Part shown: one piece after another, positions 39,085 through 48,498 of the stretch | How positions within the stretch are numbered: the first letter of the stretch is position 1 | How the letters are laid out: each line of letters starts with the position of its first letter | NCBI GenBank assembly: GCA_018398575.1 | Contig: JAGTXZ010000009.1 | Location: 1,178,001-1,242,000, forward strand | DNA length: 64,000 nucleotides | Direction: 5' to 3' | Source: Ampelomyces quisqualis | Lineage: Eukaryota > Ascomycota > Dothideomycetes > Pleosporales > Phaeosphaeriaceae | Position numbers and translations under genes: made by a program | The notes under the pieces: model-generated | The model's database searches: none | The model's input: the letters and a program-made list of their open reading frames with translations, nothing else | Told to the model about the DNA's origin: nothing

Positions 39085-39597
39085 ATGCTCGCAATCCAGC
39101 ACGCCCAGATCCCTAGCTTCACACCGGATATAGGCGAACAACTCAGTCCAACGTGGAAGCGATATGACTCCGTCCAGGACAACGAGTCGCAGCGAAATAA
39201 TTCCATTCAAGACAATGGCCTCGACGAGTCCATCCCCAGCATCGCAGACGAAAAGCCTCGGCGAACTATTCCTCGCATTCACACTCCGTCCCTTCCTCGT
39301 CCGCCAGTTACATGCCCCCCATACCTCTCCCTCGCCTCGCCTCCCCCGTCCTCAGCAGAACCGTCCATCTCTTCTCGCCGCCGTCTCCCCTGTCCTACAA
39401 CCTTGTCTCACTGTAACTCCTCTACACTCTCCCTCGGCCCCGCGGCATATGTGTACACGCCCACGAAAACTCGCACGCCGGGATTTGAGTCTTTTAGAGA
39501 TGATCATGGGATTGTGTTTCGGAAGAAGAGAAATATATTGAGGAGAATGTTGGTTGCGTTGAGGGTATTGGGGGATGAGGAAAGGGTTGGTGGGTGA
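39085..39597 (+). CDS. small uncharacterised Pro/Ser-rich protein with basic C-terminus
   Basis: An open frame of 170 residues from MLAIQHAQIPSF. It is acidic/polar at first, then Pro/Ser/Thr-rich. It ends in a basic, potentially amphipathic helix (FRKKRNILRRMLVALRVLGD). The layout resembles the orphan genes at 25504 and 40094. No family is recognised, and codon usage alone cannot prove it is translated. Confidence 0.4.
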   Translation: MLAIQHAQIPSFTPDIGEQLSPTWKRYDSVQDNESQRNNSIQDNGLDESIPSIADEKPRRTIPRIHTPSLPRPPVTCPPYLSLASPPPSSAEPSISSRRRLPCPTTLSHCNSSTLSLGPAAYVYTPTKTRTPGFESFRDDHGIVFRKKRNILRRMLVALRVLGDEERVGG

Positions 39598-40093
39598 GGG
39601 GTGGGAAGGGAATGAAGGGGGTAGTTTCGGCGGGTTTCTTTTTTGCGTTCACTTTTGTGAGAGATTGTGGGGATGAATAAGGGATTTTCTGAGCTTAAGT
39701 GAGGGCCTATAGAGTTTGATATGAGAGGGATTTGATTGGGACTGCGAGCTTGACAGGTGTTCTTAGCTTGTAATGTATGTGCTCTTATAGTTCGTTATTT
39801 CTGCTATAGTATCTTCAGGTCTTGGAATTCTTCGTACCCGTATACATCTGGTGGCATTCTAGAGGCTCTCTGAGATGTTCTCTGGCAGAGATTTCGAGTA
39901 ACCGGTGTCTTCGAGCATTGTGAGCTAACAGGTTCAAACATCTACATAAGTTGTGAGCACACAGCGTGCACTCAGTCACCAACTCCTTACTACCTCATGT
40001 CAGTCCCCTTCTAATGGCATACATATTTATATTCCTACTTCTTCCCATACCCATACCCATACCCATGCCCATATCTACACAGACACTTACACC
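39598..40093. other. intergenic, no gene seen
   Basis: 496 bp. Just before the next start (about 40046-40072) there are four copies of CCCATA, a short hexanucleotide repeat probably in the 5' leader. Confidence 0.4.
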
Positions 40094-40585
40094 ATGCCCC
40101 TCTCCCCCAATCTCCCCATGCCCTCCCCAGGTCTATCTCCGGACCTCATCCACAAACTCGGCTTCTGCACCACCACATACACCAATCGCAATCGCCGCGA
40201 AGACATCAAGTCCAATATGCGCGACTTGAAGAACTGGCTCGACTATGCTGACGACGATACAGGCGATATCGGAACCGCTAAACTCGAACCAGACCCGGAT
40301 GCGCAACCTCGTGTAGATGGCTTGATGATGGGTCGACCAGCTGTGTTGGTTGCTGGCTTGGGGAGTATACGCAAGACGAAGATTACAATGGATATGGCTA
40401 AGCAGAGTGTTGGTGAGGCGAAGCATGGTGGCATGGCGAAGGAGTTTGTATCGTTTCCGAGGCTGGAGGAAGGTATGGAGTATCAAGTCCAAGCGGAGGT
40501 TAAGCGCGAGATTAGAAAGGTTGTTGAGAAGAAGCAGTGGGGGTTTATGGGTATGTTTAGACAGTTATTTGGGGGTGGGTGCTGA
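40094..40585 (+). CDS. small uncharacterised protein ending in a single cysteine
   Basis: The 163-residue protein starts at MPLSPNLPMPSPG (40094). It has an ordered-looking N-terminal part (SPDLIHKLGFCTTTYTNRN, REDIKSNMRDLKNWLDYADD) and a Gly/Met-rich middle. The C-terminus is a basic helix followed by an aromatic/Gly tail (EKKQWGFMGMFRQLFGGGC) ending in Cys. A C-terminal Cys next to Phe/Gly could be lipidated, but it does not match a standard CaaX or Rab motif. The family is unknown. Confidence 0.5.
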   Translation: MPLSPNLPMPSPGLSPDLIHKLGFCTTTYTNRNRREDIKSNMRDLKNWLDYADDDTGDIGTAKLEPDPDAQPRVDGLMMGRPAVLVAGLGSIRKTKITMDMAKQSVGEAKHGGMAKEFVSFPRLEEGMEYQVQAEVKREIRKVVEKKQWGFMGMFRQLFGGGC

Positions 40586-40932
40586 GGTAGATTGTGTACA
40601 AGTACCAAGTTCGTTTCGGTGGCGTGTCAAACAAGGAGAATAGGAAATTTTGGTTGAGAAATGAATTGCTCTATGAAGAAGGTCATGTCTCGAGTATGTG
40701 CGCTATTTGATCTAACACGGCCCACAGATGGGTGCAAAGATGTGGTTGTCTTCACGAACACTGCAAAATTGTTCATGAATAAATTGATTCGTTTCGTGGC
40801 AGGTAAATGAGGATTGACGATTTCCGATCACAGTTGATAAAATGCTGGATCATGATCCCTCCATGAAACGTTTATTTATATCAACCGCCCTTTTGTGTCA
40901 AAAGCCATAGCTTACCGCCCATACCGATCCGC
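40586..40932. other. intergenic, no gene seen
   Basis: 347 bp between convergent genes. Nothing is supported. Confidence 0.4.
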
Positions 40933-41181
40933 TTAGCAGCACCGCCTAGGAGCCTGAAACTTTGTCAGTACAACTTCGCACCATTACCCTGATATTGAAA
41001 TATCACGTACGAAACATCCACCACGGTTGCAAAGGAAGGCTGGGCAGCAACTCTGGCGCTTCTCGAGAACGTCAAATGTAAACTCCTTGGCCTCGATGGC
41101 CTCGGCGTTGGGAGCGGGAGTGGCGGCGACAGTGGCAGCAAGCATCGCGACAGCTCCAAATAGGATGGAAGTGACCTTCAT
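40933..41181 (-). CDS. kexin-processed six-cysteine mini-peptide precursor (CC-C-C-CC framework)
   Basis: Exons 41181-41011 and 40953-40933 give 63 residues. The 57-bp intron has a GTACGT donor, a TACTGAC branch and a TTTCAG acceptor. Layout: signal peptide (MKVTSILFGAVAMLAATVAA); an acidic propeptide of about 22 residues ending in EKR, a classic KEX2 site; and a mature peptide of about 21 residues beginning QS. The mature part contains six cysteines spaced CC-x4-C-x4-C-x5-CC, plus four Arg and two Gly. An N-terminal Gln could cyclise to pyroglutamate. The last CC pair is encoded only by exon 2; without splicing the frame gives a non-cysteine tail. A nearer AAG acceptor would add two residues. 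A TATA element (TATATAAC) lies about 100 bp upstream. The function is unknown; defensive, toxic or signalling roles are all possible. Confidence 0.7.
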
Positions 41182-42821
41182 GTTGGCTAAGTTGAGGCGG
41201 GTTGATTTTGTTGTTGCTTTGTAGTGAATGTGTTGAAAGTGATTGCGTGATGATCTGATGAAGTGGTGGTTAAGAGAGGTTATATACGCGTTGTCTATCA
41301 TGTACAACAACCGCGTATCTACCGATTGGTATGCCTCCGTCACTACTCTTTCCTGTCATTACCCGCTCTCACAACGACCAAGCTGATAGTCGTAGTCTCC
41401 ACATCTTGGCGTCGCGGGGCCTGATCCCTCACCTCCTACATCCGTACAAGAAAGCATGAGTAGTACACTCCTATGTCTCTCCAACAACGCACTGGAGCTC
41501 GCTATAGTGGATTCTCCAGGCTGCACTAATCGAAGGATTACGCCTTGCATTGCCAAGACATAGCAAGTTGCCTATCCAGGCATAGCTTTGGTGAAGATCC
41601 GTGAGCCTCGAGTCCAAGATCTGGGGAACGTGCTACGAATGGTTGCGGGCTGGACCATGTAGCGCGAAGCCAACAGGAGTAGTAGGATTTAACACCTTGC
41701 TGAATGCAGATAGGTAAGTCAAGCGACTCCAAGAGGAGAGGAGAGGTAACCGTAGGCCTGAACCTGCGCCATCAACCCATCTCGGCTCGTCGCGGCCTCC
41801 GTACGGAGTACTTCACGCTGAAACATTGAGAAATGTTAGATTTCATCGAAAAATAGGGTAAAATATGCGAATTGATGCATGTAATAGATCCATTCCGGAC
41901 TGAACACAATGTCAAGCTATCACGCATGGAATCCTCATCACTCAATTCGATGATGCACCTAGGATTTAGGTGGCGTCGCAGGTCTTTTCGTTTTCCACTC
42001 ATTGCTGGCGGGTATCGCTTCTACAAAAGAGTTATTTCTTGCACTTGGCGTACAAGGTTCGTGCTGGTGTTGGCAGTGTTTTCATTGATCGCGTTTGCTA
42101 ACTGTGTGCCCCATGTCTCACTGCGACACGATCGTGCCTCGCATCTTGATGAAGAACCCAAGCACCGCCTGCATTGTCAAGTCCAATAGCTTTGCGGGTA
42201 AGTTGTGGTGGAGCGACTTGTCAGCTGAAGTCGCTGGGTTACTTCATCTGTGGCATAGAAAGTCGGCCGGTCGCGCCGACACAAGCTCGATCGACGGAAA
42301 CCATGGATTGTCACAATCCTTCGGGTTCGAAGCAAAGCGCACAGGTCCCACGAACGGCCTATTTATTCTAGATACCTGCTACCGAAAGCATTGAGCAGAT
42401 AAAGGAGTCGGAGAAGATGCCACGATGCAATGTCCTCTAAGCGGAAGTGATACCGAATTGCAAGAGACGAAATTCCAGAGTTGAGTGGTAACTTCGTGAT
42501 ATGGCAGGTGTTCAGATTTCGTGCAGACTGCGGCCGTCCAAATAGAGCTTAGTAATGAAGCGTGGGAACTTGGGGCTGTGTAGGATAACCACTCGCGCAG
42601 CCAACATCACACGCCTGGAGCGAGGGCGAGTGTATAACCAGGGAGCGACAAGCTTTATCAGACCCTGTCATTGAGGATTGCGCATCAAAGGCTCAGTGGA
42701 ATAAATAGAAGCGTATCCCGACATGTACACTGGCTCCCGGCGCAGAAGGGTTTTCAACACCAAAGCCCATGATTGCTTGACCATTGTTCAGGTATCGCAG
42801 CAGTGATAACATCCCTCCATC
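41182..42821. other. 1.6-kb gene-poor region
   Basis: The first 200 bp hold the mini-peptide promoter. TACGGAGTA occurs at 41802. Open frames at 41872-42394 include a hydrophobic segment and a GTAAGT site, but no coherent gene could be built. Confidence 0.4.
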
Positions 42822-43100
42822 TTACTCATATGTCCCCATCGCTTCTCCCGCCCTCTGCTCAAGATAGTATCCCTTGTCCGGCCTCCTCGAAGCGCGCATC
42901 TGATCCTTTGTCAATGCGCGATCCACTTCCTTGATGTCAACAAGCTCTTTTATCCTCATGATCTGACCGGCGACGGATTGTGAGACGGGGTGGTAGACGG
43001 TCGTCATGCGTTTGCGGAGTCCGAGCGCTTTGAGCACGCCTTGGGTCTTCAGGGGAAGGCCAATGCCTGAGCGCATGAGCGTGATCCGGAAGTAGGACAT
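42822..43100 (-). CDS. MRPL33: mitochondrial large-subunit ribosomal protein uL30m (Mrpl33)
   Basis: An intronless 92-residue protein starting MSYFRITLMRSGIGLP. It contains the L30 core: TLMRSGIGLPLKTQGVLKAL, the GLRKRMTTVYHP turn, VAGQIMRIKELVDIKEVD, and a fungal C-terminal extension (RRPDKGYYLEQRAG). L30 proteins sit near the 5S-replacing region of the large subunit. The mitochondrial form in fungi lacks a long cleavable presequence, as here. Confidence 0.93.
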   Translation of the reverse strand: MSYFRITLMRSGIGLPLKTQGVLKALGLRKRMTTVYHPVSQSVAGQIMRIKELVDIKEVDRALTKDQMRASRRPDKGYYLEQRAGEAMGTYE

Positions 43101-44145
43101 CGTATTGCTGTGGGTGGGTGTGGACGGCTGAGGCTCGTTTGCGGTGGACGGGGGGGTGGTGGTAGGTTATGTATGCAGAGAGGCTCAGATGAATGGAGCG
43201 CCGTGCAGAGCTATGGGGATCGGCCACCGAGCTGCATTCGTATATCGTTCGAGCCGGAAACGGACTGTTTGTTTTGTTTGGTCGTTTCGTCGTTGGTGGC
43301 CCCCGCCGTCGTACACTTTTTCGATGTCGGGACGAGCATGCGACCTTGTCTCAGATTGGTCTAGCTCAAGCGCGGAAGTCAAGCCGATCCACGTGGACGG
43401 AACGTTCACTGCAGCACTCCAAATCATCCAACGCCAGGTCGACGCGGCTGAGATGGGCTGCCTCGTCGAATAACAGTTGCATATGCGGAGAATGGCGGTG
43501 AGCAGACTTTGATACTTGTCATATCTGCACGCTGCCTTCCGAGACTCTGTGCGCCGGTTACAGTACACATGCAGACTTCCGCTTCGAACGCGCATTCTGT
43601 ATCACGCTACGAGTCGTTATCCTTCGGACGCTCCCATCGACCTGGACTATTTTGACGCGAGATATGGCGAATAGGAGCCGACGTAGCACATCCTTGAGGT
43701 TTCTATCCGTTTGGCTATCGGAGACGAGCCATTGGAAGATAGACAGCAAGCCCTCACACTTCTCCAGAACTCGGACCTTAGTTCACCGAAAACAGCCCGC
43801 CTCGAGCCGTCCTTGTTTGATCTGATGGACCATGCAACCTGTCTTGTGCCTTGCAGTGGCTAGAGTCCTTTAAACATTGAGATATGGTTCGCGACCTCAT
43901 TGCTGCTCAACTAGGTGTTCCACAATGACGGTGGGGACGTCATGGAAGACGGAAAGCAGTGGGCTCTGAGCGCCACACGCGAGGCTGCTGAAGCTCTGGA
44001 CATACTTCCTCATGTTGCGCAACATTAAACATGACCAGGTTCGGTAAGTAGAAACGCGCGACAGCCGGTAGGCATCTCGGCCCGCAATCGACTACAATTC
44101 GACAGGGCATTATCGGGACCCACTTATCACTTCCCATATACTGTA
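43101..44145. other. 1-kb gene-poor region
   Basis: Upstream of MRPL33 and downstream of nothing recognisable. Overlapping open frames at 43110-43750 on both strands lack motifs and are not annotated. Confidence 0.4.
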
Positions 44146-44593
44146 CAGTAAAGCCTGGATATAAGCAAGCGTCCGGCATAGGCAAACGTATGGGCGTAAG
44201 CAATTTTTGGGTGCCCCAACTGGTATTTTACATAGCATTCGCAAATTACCTCTACCATCACTACTAAGCAAGTTTGCTAGCAATTTGCTTATTAATTGCT
44301 TATGCTGAAGTTGTTTTTGCATGCGTAGCCGAGCTCCGGCGGTGTACGGAGTACGTAAGCGTCTGATCATGCCCACCGCATTAGAGCTCTTTGATTAGAT
44401 AAGCAGCTAGGTACTACGTGCTCAGCAGGTTACTCTACTTGAAATGATGCGTGGATAGGAAACAGTTACAGCCAAGAATATGTATCTACATACAGAAACA
44501 GTGCTTCGTATATGCTGATTAGTCGTGTTTTGGCGTAAGCAAACATATCGGCGTAAGCAAATTTACCTGGTAAGCTAACACCCAGGTTTACTG
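44146..44593. mobile_element. non-autonomous TA-flanked element (Tc1/mariner-pogo type)
   Basis: The element begins CAGTAAAGCCTGG at 44146. It ends with the inverted form CCAGGTTTACTG at 44593, giving inverted ends of about 12 bp with a one-base indel. Both sides are bounded by TA (44144-44145 and 44594-44595). Sub-terminal repeats of GCGTAAGCAA (about 44195, 44534 and 44552) and related ATAAGCAAG and ATAGGCAAAC motifs resemble transposase-binding sites. There is no transposase frame within the 448 bp. It contains one TACGGAGTA at 44345. Confidence 0.7.
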
Positions 44594-45065
44594 TACTGCA
44601 AATGGGGTACGGCATGATCGACGCCCAAGCTCAAACGACTACTTGTATTCTCGGGTCTTGACGCGCAGCTTCGAGTGGGGACATTGCTCATCCTGATTAT
44701 ACCCTCAGCTCCATAACGTACTCATACTTGCTGAAGCCCTTGCTAAGATCCCCCTCAATCTCGGAAGCATGCGTTTGCCACCAACAACACTCCGTCGGCT
44801 GGAGGACTCTGAAATATCGATTTTGCGTATCTACCCGTGGGGAAAGCAGTAAGCATGGCCGCAATGGTACTGAATCAAAGTCATCTCATCGCCGTTGGAA
44901 TGGTACTATACACGGTGTGAGAGACCGACAAGTACATATAGACCATGGAATGGTACTATACACGGTATGAGAGACCGACATCAAATTCAACTCCATCACT
45001 GTTGCCTACAAGCTACTCGCTCATTGACAATACATGTCGTTCTGCTCCCTCTACCGACACCCTTG
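44594..45065. other. intergenic upstream of the RVH-motif gene
   Basis: No gene seen. It contains the 50-bp-period duplication at 44896-44980, which probably lies in the promoter of the gene at 45066. Confidence 0.4.
44896..44980. repeat. two copies of a 35-bp sequence with 50-bp period
   Basis: TGGAATGGTACTATACACGG plus 15 more bases at 44896-44930 is repeated at 44946-44980 with one mismatch. It lies 85-170 bp before the start codon of the next gene, so it could duplicate promoter elements (TACTATACAC). Confidence 0.9.
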
Positions 45066-45774
45066 ATGAAAATCACCACTCATATCACCATGACAAGTAC
45101 GTCTCTATCCTTCCTCCTCCCCATTTGGGCCATTCCAAAAACTAACCACCCCGAACCCAGCCATGTACAACCACCCCCTCCCATCCCCATCCTTTCCCCC
45201 AGCCCCGATGTCCGCAACCTCCACCTCCAGCACATCTACTACCTCGGACGTGCCCGCCTGCATCCCCCACTACGTGTACCGCGTACACCACCCCTCAGCG
45301 CAAACCAAATACTCCTTCGGCTCAGGCTTCTCGTCGAAGAACCACTCGACCATCATCCCCGAGCTCGCCATCGCCGACCGGTTCGGCCTCGCACACCTCC
45401 ACGGCGCAACCAACATTTCCTCGCCGCTCGTCTCCGTCGTCTCCACGCTGTGCCAAGCAGAGCGGCTCGCGGCGTTTGTCGCTGCTAAATTCCCCGAAGA
45501 AGATGTGAGTATCGTCAAGATTGATACCAGCCATTTCGCGCGCGGGCCCGTTTGGCGCGCAGAGTATATGTTGCAGAGGGAGGGGGCGGGCAGGGAGAAG
45601 GAGTGGGTGCATGAGGGGGAGTATTTGGTTACGTATTGGGTGCCTGGGCAGGCGATTGTTAGTGAGACGGTGGTGTGCAGGGGAAGAGGGGAGAAGAGGG
45701 GGAGCATCGGGGTTATCGGCGGCGAGGCAAGGAAGGGGAGTGTGACTGGGGTTGGGGTTATTGGACGGTGGTGA
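45066..45774 (+). CDS. uncharacterised protein with possible DUF7587/ART-like domain
   Basis: A short first exon (start 45066 or 45090, ending 45096), an intron of 64 bp (GTACGT, ACTAAC, CCCAG) and exon 2 (45161-45774) give 214 or 206 residues. Exon 2 also has its own ATG at 45163. After a Pro/Ser-rich N-terminus the chain reads HYVYRVHHPSAQTKYSFGSG, then NISSPLVSVVSTLCQAERLAAF, then EEDVSIVKIDTSHF and VWRAEYMLQREG. The RVH motif followed by a Ser/Thr strand and helix resembles fungal DUF7587 or other ADP-ribosyltransferase-like folds. No clear catalytic Glu motif is seen. Treat the family as tentative. It converges with the next minus-strand gene. Confidence 0.5.
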
Positions 45775-46066
45775 GGAGGATGGGATGGGTGGGTGGGTGG
45801 AACTTTTGTGGGTCGGGTTTCTTTCATAGATTCCGTATCTTATACTGGCATGGTTATAAGAAGGGGAATGGGGAAGAGTGTCGTTCTGTACTGAGATGGT
45901 AAGGTCGAGGGATGATTGAAGGTGTCAGGTCGGCGTTGGTGTATTGTCGTTCTACTGTTCGTATGCGATTTCTTTTGTACTTTCCTTCGGCGTAACTGTC
46001 GTTCCGCGTCCTTTGCCATGATAAACGTGTTGAATTCCAAATTTCCCCATCTCATCCTCCTTCCCA

Positions 46067-46459
46067 TCAAGCCAACCCCAACTCCACCCCCCGCCCCTCC
46101 ACGCTATCCCAACTCGGCCCATCTTTCCACATCCACTCATCTTCCCAGCTCTCCTCCACATTCTCATATCCCCTCTCCACGCACAACTCGGCCCCACTCA
46201 TCAAATGATCCTCGTCCCGCCTGGCATTTCCCCCCGAAAAGTGCTGCACAAGCCAATTCGCCCCCTGGCGCATCCACGTGGGAAAAAGACATGCCCAGGA
46301 CCGTTGTTTTTGTCTGCGCGGCCGAGGTGGACTGATGTCTCGGTCTTTGAATGCTATGAGACTGTAGTGTCGTTGGAAGTAGGGTGTGCGGGCGCGGCGC
46401 ACGCGGGGGAAGAAGGTAAGTTGATTTACGCGATGGCTGCGAGCGCGTGATGGGTGCAT
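46067..46459 (-). CDS. small uncharacterised Trp-rich protein
   Basis: The 130-residue reading starts at MHPSRARSHRVNQL (codon 46457-46459); the frame is open upstream to 46831. The first half is basic (PRVRRARTPYFQRHYS). The second half is Trp-rich and acidic (ACLFPTWMRQGANWLVQHFSG, VEESWEDEWMWKDGPSW). A mitochondrial presequence is conceivable but not convincing. No family is recognised. It may be a lineage-specific gene or chance. Confidence 0.35.
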   Translation of the reverse strand: MHPSRARSHRVNQLTFFPRVRRARTPYFQRHYSLIAFKDRDISPPRPRRQKQRSWACLFPTWMRQGANWLVQHFSGGNARRDEDHLMSGAELCVERGYENVEESWEDEWMWKDGPSWDSVEGRGVELGLA

Positions 46460-46818
46460 GGTGGAGGTGTGTGGAGGCCAGCGTGTTGATTGCTTGGGGG
46501 TTGGCTGGAAAGGAGCGTTTTTTGGTGGTTGGAAGGGTTCACAAGGAGAAAAATGGAAGTGCGAAGGGGAAAATGACTCTGGACGGAAGTGTGGCCATTG
46601 CGGTCCCAAGATTTGGGTTGGGACAGACGAGGAGGGGCCGATGGCATTTGCCGTACAGACTTTGTGGTGTTGGTGCACTGCGGTACCGATGAATGCCTCA
46701 ACATTCGCTAAGTTTTGACTGGCGCTGCTAACGGTGTGCCGCCTGTGAACCAGTTCCACGTAAGACGTTATTACCATTTTTAGACGCATAGAGATGGATG
46801 GCCCAGCCTCTCCATGCA

Positions 46819-47540
46819 CTACGAGTGGCATTCGTCCTCGACCAAGCTTGCAGAACCTCTTGTATATCGTCCAAACACCATCTCGCCTAGCAACACGCTT
46901 CCCGTAACGGCAAACAAGACTCCCACGTTGAAAGACATGACCGCGAGCATGCTATATTGTAGTCAGCCGTGCAGTAGATTCATGCACATCACACCAGGGA
47001 CTATTACAGTATGTAGCCGATGAGCGCTCGGACGAACTCCAATGCAGCGCTGATGCCATCTTGCTTGATGCTCCAAGGCGCATTTGCGACCCAGAATGTG
47101 CGGGTCTTGGCTGCCGGGTTTGCATCCGTTTCATACTCGGCATGGTGTGTTTGTATGGCCGGGCTCAGAGGCTGGGCCTCCTGACCATCAGGTTCTTCCA
47201 GCCTCACAGGTTGTGGACGCAAAGCACGGTTCCATTGTCGCGTGTGATTGCGGATGCCGCTGCTGGACGGTTTCTCGCCGCTGGCTGCGAAGGCAGCGGT
47301 ACTAGCTTGTTGTTTCTGCCACTTCCTATCGAGCTGGCCCTTGAGGGCGCCGAGGAAGCGGTTGAGTATACCTAGAAAGAACAGAAAGGCGATGGCGAGG
47401 AAGTAGGTTGCCGGTGTTGTGGTGGTCCAGGTCGCGAACCACAGAGTGACACGGGTACTCGAGGAAAACGTCGATGGCATGCCGGACATGTCAGACATGG
47501 CAGCCGAGGACGGTGTTGACATATCCATGTCCATGTACAT
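46819..47540 (-). CDS. Ctr-family copper transporter
   Basis: Exons 47540-47008 and 46951-46819 (intron 56 bp, GTAATA/ATATAG) give 221 residues. The N-terminus is Met-rich (MYMDMDM, MSDMSGM), the extracellular copper-capture motif. TM1 is ATYFLAIAFLFFLGILNRFL; a cytosolic loop of about 85 residues follows. TM2 and TM3 (FVRALIGYILMLAVMSFNVG, then VLFAVTGSVLLGEMVFGRY) carry the family's MxxxM copper filter (MLAVM, formed across the splice) and the packing GxxxG-type motif. Ctr proteins trimerise and import Cu(I) at the plasma membrane or export it from the vacuole (Ctr2-like). Length and loop fit Ctr2/Ctr3-type fungal proteins. Starts upstream of 47540 are less likely. Confidence 0.93.
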
Positions 47541-48498
47541 CGTCGCCACAGTTCGGTTTGCGAGCAAGCGAAGAAAGTAGGAAACCGTGGTTGAGGGATG
47601 AGACCATGTTATTGGCGCTGAGAGTACCCCAGTGTACCCATAAGCGTGGCGCGCGCAAAATGAGCAGGTTTGAGAGAATACGCGGGCCAAGCACTGCACT
47701 ACTTGTTCGCCATGTACTGTGTGCTCTACGGCTGCGTAGAGCTGCTGCTCTCGACGTGAGCATGATGTAGTGGTTGACCAAGTCACCAAGGGCCGACGAT
47801 GAATCGCCGATCCTTGGCAGATGCCAGATACGGATAACGGCCGCGGTGAAGGACCAAGAACACGGAACGTGATGCGCGCAGAGGCTGATTCCGATGTTTT
47901 GATCAGGCGAGATGGATGAACGGTCGTATCAGGGTTTCCATCAACATGTGCCAGTGGTCAAAATTTGGCTCGTAAGATGACGGGTACCGCATGAAGTTGG
48001 AACTGGCGAAAGTGCAACAGCCTAACCCAATTAGGCGTTTTGCTTCAGGAAATCCCCTTACGTAGTCGTTTTGCTTATATTTCGTAGCCGTAGAAAGTCC
48101 TAGAATACAAATAAAGCACCATGTACGCAACGTTGGAGGGGCATGAAGGGAGACATAAAGGAGGTAAGGGGGGTGAGAATCTCTCTTGGCACTGTTTTGT
48201 TGTTTTCCTCGTGTGGAGAAGGTTACTCGGCACTTTGCCGCCCAATTCTGCGTTCCTGTTTGGGTTAGGCTGTTGCCCTTTCGCCAGTTTATGCGTGTGC
48301 GGTATCAAGTTCCGAGACGCTACGTAGTTGGAGCGCTGTCAATGGCTCGTCGGCGAATCTGGATATTATGCTCCGTAACCAACGACGCCCATGCACTTGT
48401 ACACAGCGACGACGACAACAACAACAACAACAACAGAAAGCCCCCTCGTGATGCCCTCGCGCCGACCGTCCTCACGATAGCCCCACACGACGGGCGCC
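47541..48498. promoter_or_regulatory. divergent intergenic region between copper transporter and DCK1
   Basis: About 0.96 kb holding both promoters. An AAC/GAC trinucleotide microsatellite lies at 48407-48434, just upstream of the DCK1 start. No gene is supported. Confidence 0.45.
48407..48434. repeat. (GAC)n(AAC)n trinucleotide microsatellite
   Basis: About three GAC and six AAC units, 65-90 bp before the DCK1 ATG, in the presumed 5' leader. Confidence 0.85.

Noticed and set aside
41872..42394. Possible small secreted or membrane gene (hydrophobic segment near 42061-42100, GTAAGT at 42199)
   Set aside because: I could not join exons into a frame with a start, cleavage site and stop that made sense; left as non-coding.
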